Of a DNA stretch of 48,427 nt, positions 1 to 7,444 are shown piece by piece. The notes beneath the pieces were generated by a model, which saw only the letters and a program-made list of their open reading frames with translations, did no database searches and was not told where the DNA came from. The first letter of the stretch is position 1; each line of letters begins with the position of its first letter. The stretch is taken from positions 1 through 48,427 of the forward strand of contig NZ_JAUSNH010000047.1 of the NCBI RefSeq assembly GCF_030645335.1. Reading direction: 5' to 3'. The position numbers and the translations under genes are program-made. This DNA is from Lacisediminimonas sp. (lineage in GTDB: Bacteria; Pseudomonadota; Gammaproteobacteria; Burkholderiales; Burkholderiaceae_D).

Positions 1-60
1 TTGCATGTGTAAGGCATGCCGCCAGCGTTCAATCTGAGCCAGGATCAAACTCTTCAGTTT
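1..60 (-). rRNA. 16S ribosomal RNA, 5' end (partial, leftward)
   Basis: Read on the minus strand, this edge carries the universal 16S start: AAACTGAAGAGTTTGATCC, then the CTCAG of the 27F primer site and ATTGAACGCTGGCGGCATGC, a betaproteobacterial form. The gene runs off the left edge, so only about 60 nt are present. The mature 5' end is placed at about 60 by analogy with other 16S genes. It is transcribed leftwards from the promoter near 487-516. Confidence 0.97.
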
Positions 61-486
61 AATCTCTGTTTTGTGCCATTTCTGGCAGGTTCCGAAGAAC
101 CGTCGCTCACTCAAAATACTGACAGGAATGTTCTTGCGAACTTTCCTATATTTCTTTGTGAGCACTTCATGTTTTAAGTAATCCAGATCCGCTTTCGCTC
201 GTCCGGCGCACTTCCATCAAGCGCCCACACTTATCGGTTGTTAATTTTTAAAGAACTCTTGCTTTACTTCAGCTCTTTCGAGCTCCTGGCCTCGCTGTCG
301 AATCGTTTTGTTCGTCAGCAGCACAGAGATGAGATTATGCGGCGTTTTGTTTTTCCCGTCAACCACTTTGTTTTGCTTTTCTGCTCTACAAAGTGCTTCT
401 GGCAACCCACCGACTCCCGTCCCGCATCAAGCGTTTCGCACCGTTTTTCGCAGTGCTTCTAAGCGCCGTTTCGCGACGGGAGGCGA
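61..486 (-). other. rRNA operon leader (untranslated)
   Basis: About 425 nt without a credible gene lie between the 16S start and the promoter. Read leftwards, it is an rRNA leader. It has a 9-nt direct repeat (plus-strand agtgcttct at 392-400 and 452-460), T/A-rich stretches and a boxA-like element. The short open frames here have no recognisable protein content. I infer that the segment just ahead of 16S (about 61-200) joins the RNase III processing stem; the partner downstream of 16S is outside the window. Confidence 0.75.
243..257 (-). promoter_or_regulatory. boxA-like antitermination element of the rRNA leader
   Basis: On the minus strand the sequence AGTTCTTTAAAAATT resembles the rrn boxA (E. 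coli TGCTCTTTAACAA), which recruits NusB/NusE for ribosomal antitermination. It lies about 185 nt upstream of mature 16S, inside the leader, as expected. The match is partial and rests on position as much as on sequence. Confidence 0.5.
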
Positions 487-516
487 ACTATATCAAAGGT
501 TCTGGAATCGTGGCAA
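487..516 (-). promoter_or_regulatory. Candidate rRNA operon promoter
   Basis: On the minus strand a TTGCCA -35 (511-516) and a TATAGT -10 (487-492) are separated by 18 nt. A GC-rich discriminator (TCGCCTC) follows, as at stringently controlled rRNA promoters. The -35 and most of the spacer lie inside the last codons of the enoyl-CoA hydratase gene, read in the same direction. Other promoters in the leader cannot be excluded. Confidence 0.55.
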
Positions 517-1269
517 GCGCTTTTCTAAAAAAGCTTTCATGCCCTCCTTTTGATCCTCGGTTCCGAAGGTGCAATGGAATAATCGGCGCTCGAACAGGAC
601 GCCATCGGCCAACGGCGTTTCATAGGCGCGATTCACGGATTCCTTGATCATCATGGCCACTGGGAGGGACATCGATGCAATTGTCTGCGCTGCCTCCATC
701 GCTTCGTCCATCAGGCGCTCGGCAGCCACAACACGCGACACCAGCCCGGCCCGTTCTGCTTCGACTGCATCCATGATGCGAGCGGTCAGGCACATGTCCA
801 TTGCCTTCGACTTTGATACAGCCCGAGGGAGCCGCTGTGTGCCCCCCGCACCAGGCGTGATGCCGAGCTTGATTTCCGGCTGGCTGAACTTCGCATTGTC
901 TGCGGCAATAATGAAGTCGCACATCATGGCCAGTTCGCACCCGCCGCCAAATGCGTAACCGGCGACCGCCGCGATTACCGGCTTGCGAACCCGCAGCACA
1001 TGCTCCCAGTTGCGGGTGATGTAGTCGCCCTTGTAGACGTCCATGAACGAGTAACCCGCCATCGCACTGACATCCGCCCCGGCGGCGAAGGCGCGTTCGC
1101 TTCCGGTGAGGACGATGCAACCTATTTCGGGATCCGAATCGAAGGCTTGAAGCGCTTGACCCAACTCGTCCATCAACTGATCGTTCAATGCGTTTAGCGC
1201 CTTGGGACGGTTCAGTCGAATCAGGCCGACCCGCTCTTTAGTCTCCACCACAATTGTTTCGTACTGCAT
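493..1269 (-). CDS. Enoyl-CoA hydratase (crotonase family)
   Basis: 258 residues, typical for the family. It hydrates trans-2-enoyl-CoA to 3-hydroxyacyl-CoA in fatty-acid or aromatic-acid beta-oxidation. Crotonase landmarks are clear: [11 protein letters not shown] near the N-terminus, the oxyanion-hole segment [10 protein letters not shown], and both catalytic glutamates, in [11 protein letters not shown] and [14 protein letters not shown]. An ATG at 1275 is also possible, but AAAGGAG abuts it. The ATG at 1269 gives a 6-nt spacing and the usual M-x-YETI beginning, so I prefer it. The 3' end overlaps the candidate rRNA promoter. Substrate preference (short-chain, or phenylacetate-type PaaF) cannot be read from sequence. 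A 24-bp inverted repeat lies just upstream and may be an operator. Confidence 0.93.
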   Translation of the reverse strand: MQYETIVVETKERVGLIRLNRPKALNALNDQLMDELGQALQAFDSDPEIGCIVLTGSERAFAAGADVSAMAGYSFMDVYKGDYITRNWEHVLRVRKPVIAAVAGYAFGGGCELAMMCDFIIAADNAKFSQPEIKLGITPGAGGTQRLPRAVSKSKAMDMCLTARIMDAVEAERAGLVSRVVAAERLMDEAMEAAQTIASMSLPVAMMIKESVNRAYETPLADGVLFERRLFHCTFGTEDQKEGMKAFLEKRLPRFQNL

Positions 1270-1286
1270 CTCCATCTCCTTTAAGG

Positions 1287-1310
1287 GAACCGTTCAATTT
1301 TGTTCGGTTC
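1287..1310. promoter_or_regulatory. Inverted repeat upstream of the enoyl-CoA hydratase gene
   Basis: GAACCG (1287-1292) and CGGTTC (1305-1310) are perfect 6-nt arms around 12 nt, and 18 of the 24 positions are symmetric overall. It sits 18 nt upstream of the preferred start and just downstream of a TAAAAT -10-like hexamer on the minus strand. That position would suit a repressor of the TetR or similar type controlling a CoA-ester pathway. The regulator is unknown, so this is an inference. Confidence 0.35.
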
Positions 1311-1346
1311 ATATTTTACCGACAGGCGGTGGTTGCGCCCTCCAAG

Positions 1347-1378
1347 ATGCAAGCCTTGATTTCCATCAAACCTTGCAT
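1347..1378 (+). promoter_or_regulatory. FNR/Anr-type box within a 32-bp inverted repeat
   Basis: The core TTGATTTCCATCAA (1356-1369) is a perfect match to the FNR/ANR/DNR consensus TTGAT-N4-ATCAA. It is nested in a larger inverted repeat: ATGCAAG (1347-1353) pairs with CTTGCAT (1372-1378), giving 12 of 14 paired positions. The box centre (1362.5) is about 41.5 nt from the start point predicted by the TAACAT -10 at 1391-1396, the class II activator position. I infer oxygen-responsive activation of the hemerythrin gene at 1428. Confidence 0.65.
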
Positions 1379-1390
1379 GCCCTGGCTGCC

Positions 1391-1396
1391 TAACAT
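1391..1396 (+). promoter_or_regulatory. Candidate -10 element of the hemerythrin gene
   Basis: TAACAT matches 4 of 6 consensus positions. It has no good -35, as expected if the FNR-type protein bound at 1356-1369 replaces it. It predicts transcription starting near 1403, leaving a leader of about 25 nt that carries AGGAG at 1415-1419. Confidence 0.4.
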
Positions 1397-1427
1397 ACAC
1401 CGGCTGGACTAGTGAGGAGACCATAAG

Positions 1428-1859
1428 ATGATGCGAGAAATTTGGACGCCAGAATTGACGAGCGGGGCGGCATGGCTGGACGAATTGCACTACGGCATTG
1501 CCATATCGCTACGACGCGCTGGACAAGCGCACGACCGCGCATTCCCGGCCGCCTACACAAGCCTTGTTGCGGATATCGAGTTGGCATTCCGGGAAGAGGA
1601 AAAGCGGATGGACGACGCAGACCCGGCCTTGGTAAAGAGCCATCGGGAACAGCACGCGCGCGTGTTGCGCGGCTTGCACTGCGCCCACACACAGGTATTG
1701 GACGGAGACATTGCGCTTGGTCGGGAGATTGCAATTGAACTACTGCCACGCTGGCTCGGCTGGCATATCGCGGCGATGGATATTCCACTGGCCAAGGCAA
1801 CGATGCATTACGGAAACGACAACGCCAGTACAAGAAATCCCTGCATCAGCGTTTCATGA
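1428..1859 (+). CDS. Hemerythrin-domain protein (bacteriohemerythrin-like)
   Basis: 143 residues, a single-domain hemerythrin, a non-heme di-iron protein that binds O2. The pattern of iron ligands can be followed: W6-x-P8, LDELH (His21), FREEEKRM (Glu57), SHREQH (His72 and His76) and GWHIAAMD (His113, Asp118). The histidine usually found one residue before the Phe of HFxxEE is replaced by Ala53, so one ligand of the second iron appears to be missing. AGGAG lies 8 nt upstream of ATG. A perfect FNR-type box upstream suggests micro-oxic induction. The stop overlaps the mltA stop tail to tail (TCATGA). O2 storage, delivery or sensing are all possible roles. Confidence 0.85.
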   Translation: MMREIWTPELTSGAAWLDELHYGIAISLRRAGQAHDRAFPAAYTSLVADIELAFREEEKRMDDADPALVKSHREQHARVLRGLHCAHTQVLDGDIALGREIAIELLPRWLGWHIAAMDIPLAKATMHYGNDNASTRNPCISVS

Positions 1860-3032
1860 TCCCGGGCGTTTGGGCAGCAACAGCCACATATAGCCCGGCT
1901 GCTTCATCCGTCCGGCAAGCTCCCCCGCTTCGGAGCCGAAGCCCCAGAAAAAATCTCCACGGACTGCGCCGCGAATTGCCCCGCCGGTATCTTGTGCCAG
2001 CATCAGTCGCTGTAGTGGTATCGCGCTGTTGGGCTGCGTAGTGGAAAGGAAAACCGGCGCGCCAAGTGTCAGGACGCGCGGGTCAATTGCCATGGATCGG
2101 TTTGGCGTCAACGGTACACCGAGCGAGCCATTTGGCCCTTGTTCTACGGAAGGCAACTTCTCTTCGCGGAAGAATACAACGCTTGGATTCGCGTTCAACA
2201 GCTCCTGTCGACGGGCGGGATTCGCCTGGAACCAGGCCTTGATCGACCCTGCTGATGCTTGGTCCAGCGTCATTTCGCCCTTGTCGACCAGATAGCGGCC
2301 TATAGACTTGTAGGGGTGGCCGTTTTGATCGGCATAAGCCACCCGTACTGTCTCCCGCGTATCGGCCAGCTGGACGCGGCCGCTACCCTGCACCTCAAGA
2401 AAGAAAGCATCGATCGCATTGTCTACCCACAGCAATTCCTTGCCGGCCAGGGAATTCGACTGTGCCATCTGTGCGCGGGTCGGATACGGAATGACCTTGT
2501 TTCCCGCCACCCTGCCCCGCAATCGCATCCCCTTCAGTTCTGGATAGACCGATGACAGATCGACTACAAGCATATCGTCCGGCACCCGGAATAGCGGAAT
2601 CTGGTACGGACCTCCACGCTTGCGTGCACCGCTCAACAGTGGTTCGTAATAGCCGGTGATCAGGCCGCGGTCACTGCCATCCGGGTTGTTCACCTTGTGC
2701 GGCGTGAAGAAAGATTCGAAAAACAATCGTACGCCCTTGCTATCCGCGCCATCCACGCTGCTTGCAACAGAACACGACTCTTTCCACTCGGGCTTGCGCA
2801 CCAGTACCGTGCAGGAAGCAAGAAAAGGGCGCCATGCCTCCCGCAGGTCGTCTGTGTTCCAACCCGGTATGTCGGCAAATGTAACTGGCTGAAGGGTTGG
2901 CGGCAGCGGGGCCGCTGTCGGCGCAGACGGCTCCACCTTTGCTGGCGGCGTGACTGCACACCCGCCAAGACTGATTGCGACGGCCAATGCGAGTAAACTC
3001 GCCACTCGTGACAAACCATAGGCGGCACTCAT
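1854..3032 (-). CDS. mltA: Membrane-bound lytic murein transglycosylase A, lipoprotein
   Basis: 392 residues from the chosen start. MltA cleaves the MurNAc-GlcNAc bond of peptidoglycan to a 1,6-anhydro end and sits on the inner face of the outer membrane. The N-terminus is a lipoprotein signal: Arg, then LLALAVAISLGGC with lipobox LGGC and a Pro/Ala-rich linker. The MltA barrel and 3D domain follow (GLITGYYEPLLSG, FFLEVQGSGR, AQDTGGAIRG with the catalytic Asp near the end). An ATG at 3140 would add 36 residues without homology, so 3032 is preferred. Its start codon overlaps the start of a divergent small gene (CATG at 3030-3033). Facing apaG across that small gene is an arrangement I associate with Burkholderiales. 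Confidence 0.93.
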   Translation of the reverse strand: MSAAYGLSRVASLLALAVAISLGGCAVTPPAKVEPSAPTAAPLPPTLQPVTFADIPGWNTDDLREAWRPFLASCTVLVRKPEWKESCSVASSVDGADSKGVRLFFESFFTPHKVNNPDGSDRGLITGYYEPLLSGARKRGGPYQIPLFRVPDDMLVVDLSSVYPELKGMRLRGRVAGNKVIPYPTRAQMAQSNSLAGKELLWVDNAIDAFFLEVQGSGRVQLADTRETVRVAYADQNGHPYKSIGRYLVDKGEMTLDQASAGSIKAWFQANPARRQELLNANPSVVFFREEKLPSVEQGPNGSLGVPLTPNRSMAIDPRVLTLGAPVFLSTTQPNSAIPLQRLMLAQDTGGAIRGAVRGDFFWGFGSEAGELAGRMKQPGYMWLLLPKRPGS

Positions 3033-3174
3033 GTGGCTATTAATCGTGGAAGCGCTTGTTGCGCTATTCCTGTTTGTATTTATCGTTTGGTGGACCATGT
3101 TTTCTGGCAAGAAGCCGGACCCGACCCAAGGCAAGACCAAAGATCAGGCCGGGCAAAAGGACGAATCGCCTTAG
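3031..3174 (+). CDS. Small single-span membrane protein, 47 residues
   Basis: This reading frame encodes a short, very hydrophobic N-terminus (MWLLIVEALVALFLFVFIVW), then a charged tail rich in Lys, Asp and Gln ending in DESP. It is a plausible type I or III single-pass micro-protein. AGGCGG at 3020-3025, 5 nt before ATG, is a good Shine-Dalgarno. Its ATG overlaps the divergent mltA ATG, and its TAG abuts the convergent apaG stop (TAGCTA at 3172-3177), so it fills the mltA-apaG interval exactly. No function is known to me. The signal-like composition and the fit between neighbours argue that it is real. Confidence 0.7.
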   Translation: MWLLIVEALVALFLFVFIVWWTMFSGKKPDPTQGKTKDQAGQKDESP

Positions 3175-3549
3175 CTAGTGAAGTGTGCGCGGCAGGGTCA
3201 GCACGAATTCGGGAATTTCCGCCTCGAACCGGGTGCCATCTTCGGCGACACAAAAATATTCGCCGTACATCGTGCCTTGCGGCGTGGTCAGCGTTGCGCC
3301 ACTGGTGTATTCGAACTGCTCGCCCGGCTGAAGCAAGGGCTGGTGTCCGACCACGCCGAGTCCATGTATTTCCTGGATTTGATTGCTGGCGTTGGTAATC
3401 ACCCAATGCCGGGAAATCAACTGGGCGGCAATAGTACCCGTATTGCGGATTGTGATTGTGTAGGCGAAGACATATTGCGACTTGTCCGCATCTGATTGTT
3501 CCTCGATGTAGCGACTGACCACCGATACCTTGAATTCGTATGCTGCCAT
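3175..3549 (-). CDS. apaG: ApaG family protein
   Basis: 124 residues, the usual ApaG length, and a single ApaG (Fn3-like beta-sandwich, DUF525) domain. Landmarks are FAYTITIRNTGTIAAQL, SRHWVITNA, HGLGVVGHQPLLQPGEQF, YTSGATLTTPQGTMYGEY and the ending EIPEFVLTLP. ApaG was linked genetically to Co/Mg resistance and Ap4A metabolism in enterics, but its biochemical role is unresolved. An upstream in-frame ATG (3597) would add 16 unconserved residues. GGAG lies 6 nt before 3549, so that start is chosen. Confidence 0.95.
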   Translation of the reverse strand: MAAYEFKVSVVSRYIEEQSDADKSQYVFAYTITIRNTGTIAAQLISRHWVITNASNQIQEIHGLGVVGHQPLLQPGEQFEYTSGATLTTPQGTMYGEYFCVAEDGTRFEAEIPEFVLTLPRTLH

Positions 3550-3671
3550 CTCGCTCTCCGCTAAGTTCTGAATGTCACATCGGGGCCGATTGCACACGAA
3601 ATCGGTTTCACTGACAAGCTATCATTGCGGCCCGGCGGTAAAATACCCGATCTTCCGAATCATCGCTCCCC

Positions 3672-4337
3672 ATGACAACCTACCGCATCGCCCCAAGCAT
3701 ACTGTCCGCCGATTTTGCCCGACTCGGCGAAGAAGTGCGCAATGTCGTCGCTGCAGGCGCCGACTTTATTCACTTCGACGTAATGGACAACCATTATGTG
3801 CCCAACCTGACGATCGGTCCGTTGGTTTGCGAAGCGATCCGGCCCCATGTACAGGTGCCAATCGACGTCCACCTGATGGTCAAGCCGGTGGACCGGATCA
3901 TTCCCGACTTTGCCAAGGCAGGCGCCAACATCATCACCTTTCATCCGGAGGCCTCCGACCATATCGACCGCAGCCTGCAACTGATCCGTGATCACGGCTG
4001 CAAAGCCGGACTGGTGTTCAACCCCGGTACACCGCTGCATTATCTCGACCACGTCATGGACAAGCTCGACATCGTGTTGATCATGTCGGTCAATCCGGGC
4101 TTTGGCGGCCAATCGTTCATTCCCGGGGCGCTGCAAAAAATTGCCGCCGTACGGCAAAGGATTGAAGCCTCCGGACGCGAGATACTGCTGGAGGTGGACG
4201 GCGGCATCAAGGTCGAGAACATTGCAGAGGCGGCAGCAGCGGGGGCGGACACCTTCGTTGCCGGATCCGCCATTTTTGGAAAGCCCGACTACAAGGCGGT
4301 GATCGACGCGATGCGCAGGTCGCTGGCCGCAGTGTGA
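3672..4337 (+). CDS. rpe: Ribulose-phosphate 3-epimerase
   Basis: 221 residues, family length. Rpe interconverts ribulose 5-phosphate and xylulose 5-phosphate in the pentose phosphate and Calvin cycles. It is a TIM barrel with all signatures: [33 protein letters not shown] (metal-binding His and catalytic Asp), [16 protein letters not shown] and EVDGGIK (second catalytic Asp), then the phosphate-binding VAGSAIFG. No clear Shine-Dalgarno precedes ATG. The end overlaps the next start (GTGA), so rpe and gph are co-transcribed and probably translationally coupled. Confidence 0.97.
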   Translation: MTTYRIAPSILSADFARLGEEVRNVVAAGADFIHFDVMDNHYVPNLTIGPLVCEAIRPHVQVPIDVHLMVKPVDRIIPDFAKAGANIITFHPEASDHIDRSLQLIRDHGCKAGLVFNPGTPLHYLDHVMDKLDIVLIMSVNPGFGGQSFIPGALQKIAAVRQRIEASGREILLEVDGGIKVENIAEAAAAGADTFVAGSAIFGKPDYKAVIDAMRRSLAAV

Positions 4338-5038
4338 GCCTCAAAGCCAGCCCTGAGCTCGCTGCCATCCGGGGCGTGGCGATCGACCTCGACGGGACGA
4401 TGATCGACACCGCACCGGACTTCCACATCGCCATCAACCGAATGCGCGCCGAGATCGACCTGGCCCCGATATCGAAACACCTGGTCATCCGCTACGTCGG
4501 CAAGGGCACGGACAACCTGGTAAGGAGCATCCTCGCCCTGGAACTGCCCGCCGACAAACTTGAAACAATATTCCCGCAAGCACTGTCGCGGTATCACCAT
4601 CACTATCACGCCATCAACGGCGATCACAGCCAAGTCTATCCGGGGGTCGAGTCCGGGCTGGCAGCCATGCGCGGGCAGGGATTGCGGCTGGCGTGCGTCA
4701 CCAACAAGCCGATTGCCTTTGCCCGGCCGCTGCTGGAAAAGACCGGGTTGCTCAGCTTCTTTGAAGTCGTCTATGGCGGCGACTCGCTGCCCCTGAAAAA
4801 GCCGGATCCCTATCCGATGCAGCAGGTATGCCGGGATTTCAGCCTCGCCCCCAACGAGCTGCTGGCCATCGGCGATTCCAGCAACGATGCCCTCGCGGCC
4901 AGGGCTGCCGGATGCAAGGTCGTGGTCGTCCCCTACGGCTACAACCATGGGCTGCCTGTACAAACGATTGATGCCGATGGTATAGTCGAAACCTTGTATC
5001 AGGCAGCCGGCTTGCTCGCCCGCCAGGCTTTGCAATAA
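4334..5038 (+). CDS. gph: Phosphoglycolate phosphatase (HAD family)
   Basis: 234 residues starting with GTG, overlapping the rpe stop by 4 nt. Gph removes phosphate from 2-phosphoglycolate, formed by RuBisCO oxygenation or DNA end repair. HAD motifs: [10 protein letters not shown] (nucleophile and acid Asp); II, TNKP; III and IV, KKPDPYP and [15 protein letters not shown]. The helical cap lies between motifs I and II. The rpe-gph-trpEGDC order is common in betaproteobacteria. The trp leader begins 46 nt downstream. Specificity is inferred from context; other small phosphate esters are possible. Confidence 0.92.
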   Translation: MSLKASPELAAIRGVAIDLDGTMIDTAPDFHIAINRMRAEIDLAPISKHLVIRYVGKGTDNLVRSILALELPADKLETIFPQALSRYHHHYHAINGDHSQVYPGVESGLAAMRGQGLRLACVTNKPIAFARPLLEKTGLLSFFEVVYGGDSLPLKKPDPYPMQQVCRDFSLAPNELLAIGDSSNDALAARAAGCKVVVVPYGYNHGLPVQTIDADGIVETLYQAAGLLARQALQ

Positions 5039-5084
5039 ACAGCCGCTGCGCCATTGCAGCGCAAACAAGACCATACGATTTCTC

Positions 5085-5165
5085 ATGTTCTCCTTTTCCA
5101 AAGAACGTCTTCTGCCGGCCCCGGGGGCCTGGCTATGGCGACGCAGGCACTCCTGGTCCTATTGA
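5085..5165 (+). CDS. Candidate trp operon leader peptide, 26 residues
   Basis: A short frame ahead of trpE codes for 26 residues with three Trp (positions 16, 18 and 24) among Arg and Ser, ending WRRRHSWSY. Trp is rare in proteins, so three in 26 just before trpE fits a TrpL-type attenuation leader, where ribosome stalling at Trp codons senses charged tRNA-Trp. A GC-rich hairpin (5114-5133) overlaps the first Trp codon and a terminator-like hairpin follows (5178-5205). I see no good Shine-Dalgarno before the ATG, the main weakness. The promoter is not identifiable with confidence. Confidence 0.6.
   Translation: MFSFSKERLLPAPGAWLWRRRHSWSY
5114..5133 (+). promoter_or_regulatory. Pause/antitermination hairpin candidate in the trp leader
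   Basis: GCCGGCC...GGCCTGGC folds into about 7 G-C pairs with one bulged T and a 5-nt loop. The 3' arm contains the leader's first Trp codon (5130-5132), as expected for a hairpin whose formation depends on ribosome position. A further possible pairing, GCAGGCA (5143-5149) with TGCTTGC (5172-5178), could act as the alternative structure. These foldings were found by eye. Confidence 0.35.
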
Positions 5166-5177
5166 CCGATTTGCTTG

Positions 5178-5205
5178 CTGTCTCGCGTACGCGCGGGCAG
5201 TTTTT
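5178..5205 (+). terminator. Attenuator-like intrinsic terminator before trpE
   Basis: CTGTCTCGCGTACGCG then CGGGCAG forms a stem of about 9 pairs (two G-T, one bulged C) with a GTAC loop. TTTTT at 5201-5205 follows directly. It lies 13 nt after the leader-peptide stop and 47 nt before trpE, where a Trp attenuator belongs. Confidence 0.6.
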
Positions 5206-5252
5206 CTTGGAAACCAGCCGCCTCCCTTAAAATAGCGGCCCCGGAGAAAAGT

Positions 5253-6749
5253 ATGACTGAACTCGAATTCAAATCGCTGGCCTCGCAAGGCTATAACCGC
5301 ATTCCGCTGATCGCCGAAGCATTTGCCGATCTGGAAACCCCGCTCAGCCTGTACCTGAAGCTGGCCCAATCGCAAAATGCCGGGAAAAACACGTTCCTGC
5401 TGGAATCGGTAGTCGGCGGCGAGCGCTTTGGCCGTTACTCGTTCATCGGCCTTCCCGCCAGTACGCTGCTGCGCAGCGTTGGCAACAAGACCGATGTGGT
5501 AAAACACGGCAAAGTGATCGAGAGCCACGAAGGCAATCCGCTCGACTTCATCGAAGAATTCATGGCACGCTACCGCGTCGCCATCCGGCCCGGAATGCCG
5601 CGTTTTTGCGGCGGCCTGGCCGGCTACTTCGGTTACGACACTGTGCGCCATGTGGAAAAACGGCTGGCTCACACCGCCCCGCTGGACGACCTGCGGCTTC
5701 CCGAAATACAGCTATTGCTGACCGAAGAGCTCGCCGTCATCGACAACCTGTCCGGCAAGCTTTACCTGATCGTCTACGCAGATCCGACACTGCCCGAATC
5801 ATTCTCGAAATCCCGCCAGCGCTTGCGCGACTTGCGCGGCATGCTGCGCCGCGCAGTCGAGGCGCCAGTCACCTCGGCGTCAGTGCGCACCGACACCGTC
5901 CGCGATTTCGCGAAGGTCGACTACCTGAAGGCGGTTGCTAAAGCCAAGGAATACATCATGGCCGGCGACCTGATGCAGGTACAGATCGGTCAGCGCCTGC
6001 GCAAGCCCTATGTCGATTCGCCACTGTCGCTATACCGGGCGCTGCGTTCGCTCAATCCGTCGCCCTACATGTATTTCTACAACTTCGGCGACATGCAGAT
6101 CATCGGATCTTCCCCCGAAATCCTGGTGCGCAATGAAGCGCTGCCCGACGGTCACAAAAAAGTCACCATACGGCCGCTGGCCGGCACGCGGCCCAGGGGC
6201 GAGACACCCGAGCGCGATGCCGCGCTCGCAACCGAACTGCTGGCAGACCCCAAGGAAATTGCAGAACACGTCATGCTGATCGACCTCGCGCGCAATGATA
6301 TTGGCCGCATTGCCGAGATCGGCAGCGTCAAGGTCACCGACAAGTTCGCCATAGAAAAATATTCGCACGTGCAGCACATCGTCTCCAATGTGGAGGGCAC
6401 GCTCAAAGAGGACATGTCCAACCTGGACGTCCTGCGCGCTACCTTCCCGGCTGGAACGCTGTCTGGCGCGCCAAAAGTACGCGCCATGGAAATCATCGAC
6501 GAACTCGAACCGGTCAAGCGCGGCATCTACGGTGGCGCATGCGGCTACCTGTCCTTCGGCGGCGAAATGGACCTGGCGATTGCCATACGGACCGGCGTGC
6601 TCAAGGACGGCGAACTCTATGTACAGGCGGCCGCGGGCATCGTGGCCGACTCCGTCCCGGAAATGGAATGGCAGGAAACCGAAAACAAGGCGCGCGCAGT
6701 GCTGCGCGCTGCCGAGCAAGTGCAAGACGGCCTGGACGGGGAGATCTGA
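5253..6749 (+). CDS. trpE: Anthranilate synthase component I
   Basis: 498 residues, family length. TrpE converts chorismate to anthranilate using ammonia from TrpG, the first committed step of tryptophan synthesis. The N-terminal feedback site has the LLES motif ([20 protein letters not shown]). The chorismate-binding domain has [25 protein letters not shown], the HIVSNVEG region and [24 protein letters not shown] lies 7 nt before the chosen ATG. An upstream TTG-type extension is disfavoured because it lies within the attenuator. The trpG start is 1 nt downstream of the stop. Control probably combines Trp feedback and attenuation. Confidence 0.97.
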   Translation: MTELEFKSLASQGYNRIPLIAEAFADLETPLSLYLKLAQSQNAGKNTFLLESVVGGERFGRYSFIGLPASTLLRSVGNKTDVVKHGKVIESHEGNPLDFIEEFMARYRVAIRPGMPRFCGGLAGYFGYDTVRHVEKRLAHTAPLDDLRLPEIQLLLTEELAVIDNLSGKLYLIVYADPTLPESFSKSRQRLRDLRGMLRRAVEAPVTSASVRTDTVRDFAKVDYLKAVAKAKEYIMAGDLMQVQIGQRLRKPYVDSPLSLYRALRSLNPSPYMYFYNFGDMQIIGSSPEILVRNEALPDGHKKVTIRPLAGTRPRGETPERDAALATELLADPKEIAEHVMLIDLARNDIGRIAEIGSVKVTDKFAIEKYSHVQHIVSNVEGTLKEDMSNLDVLRATFPAGTLSGAPKVRAMEIIDELEPVKRGIYGGACGYLSFGGEMDLAIAIRTGVLKDGELYVQAAAGIVADSVPEMEWQETENKARAVLRAAEQVQDGLDGEI

Positions 6750-6750
6750 C

Positions 6751-7317
6751 ATGCTGCTGATGATCGACAACTACGATTCGTTCACCTATAACCTGGTCCA
6801 GTACTTCGGCGAACTCGGTGAAGACGTGCGCACATTCCGCAACGATGAAATTACGCTGCAACAGATCGCTGAAATGAACCCGGACCGGATCTGCATATCG
6901 CCCGGCCCCTGCACGCCGCATGAAGCAGGCGTTTCCGTGCCGGTCCTGCAACAATTCGGCGGCAAGATCCCGATCCTGGGCGTATGCCTGGGCCACCAGA
7001 GCATAGGCGCGGCGTTTGGCGGCAAAGTCATCCGCGCACGACAGGTCATGCATGGCAAGACTTCGCCGATCCAGCACACCGGCGCGGGCGTATTCAAGAA
7101 CCTGCCCAGTCCCTACACCGTTATCCGCTATCACTCGCTGGCGATCGAACGCGAAACGCTGCCGGACTGCCTTGAAATCACGGCATGGACCGAGGACGGC
7201 GAGATCATGGGCGTACGGCACCGCGAATTCAACGTCCAGGGCGTGCAGTTCCATCCGGAGTCGATCCTGACCGAGCATGGCCACGCGCTGCTCGACAATT
7301 TCATCAAGGGCGCCTGA
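6751..7317 (+). CDS. trpG: Anthranilate synthase component II (glutamine amidotransferase)
   Basis: 188 residues. A class I amidotransferase that releases ammonia from glutamine for TrpE. It shows [18 protein letters not shown] at the start, the oxyanion strand ISPGPCTP, the nucleophile in [10 protein letters not shown], and the His/Glu of the triad in [15 protein letters not shown] lies 7 nt upstream and the trpE stop ends 1 nt before. The frame stays open upstream within trpE, but only this ATG matches the family N-terminus. No separate pabA is visible, so it may also serve 4-amino-4-deoxychorismate synthesis, as in many proteobacteria (inference). Confidence 0.96.
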   Translation: MLLMIDNYDSFTYNLVQYFGELGEDVRTFRNDEITLQQIAEMNPDRICISPGPCTPHEAGVSVPVLQQFGGKIPILGVCLGHQSIGAAFGGKVIRARQVMHGKTSPIQHTGAGVFKNLPSPYTVIRYHSLAIERETLPDCLEITAWTEDGEIMGVRHREFNVQGVQFHPESILTEHGHALLDNFIKGA

Positions 7318-7444
7318 TTCCCTGGCCCGCTGCTGATGACGGAGTTTGATTCCTGATACCCCAAGCCCGACGGTCGCACCTGGACTCAACAACATCCAGG
7401 GGCTAAACAAGATTCACCGCTTCAACAAGATTTGCGAGAACGCG

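Noticed and set aside
1390-1833. 147-codon minus-strand frame opposite the hemerythrin gene
   Set aside because: The plus frame has the iron-ligand pattern, a Shine-Dalgarno and a promoter; the minus frame has none.
4289-5101. 270-codon minus-strand frame with an attractive AAAGGAGAAC before its ATG
   Set aside because: It is antisense to gph, has no family features, and its start lies in the trp leader. The good Shine-Dalgarno is probably chance.
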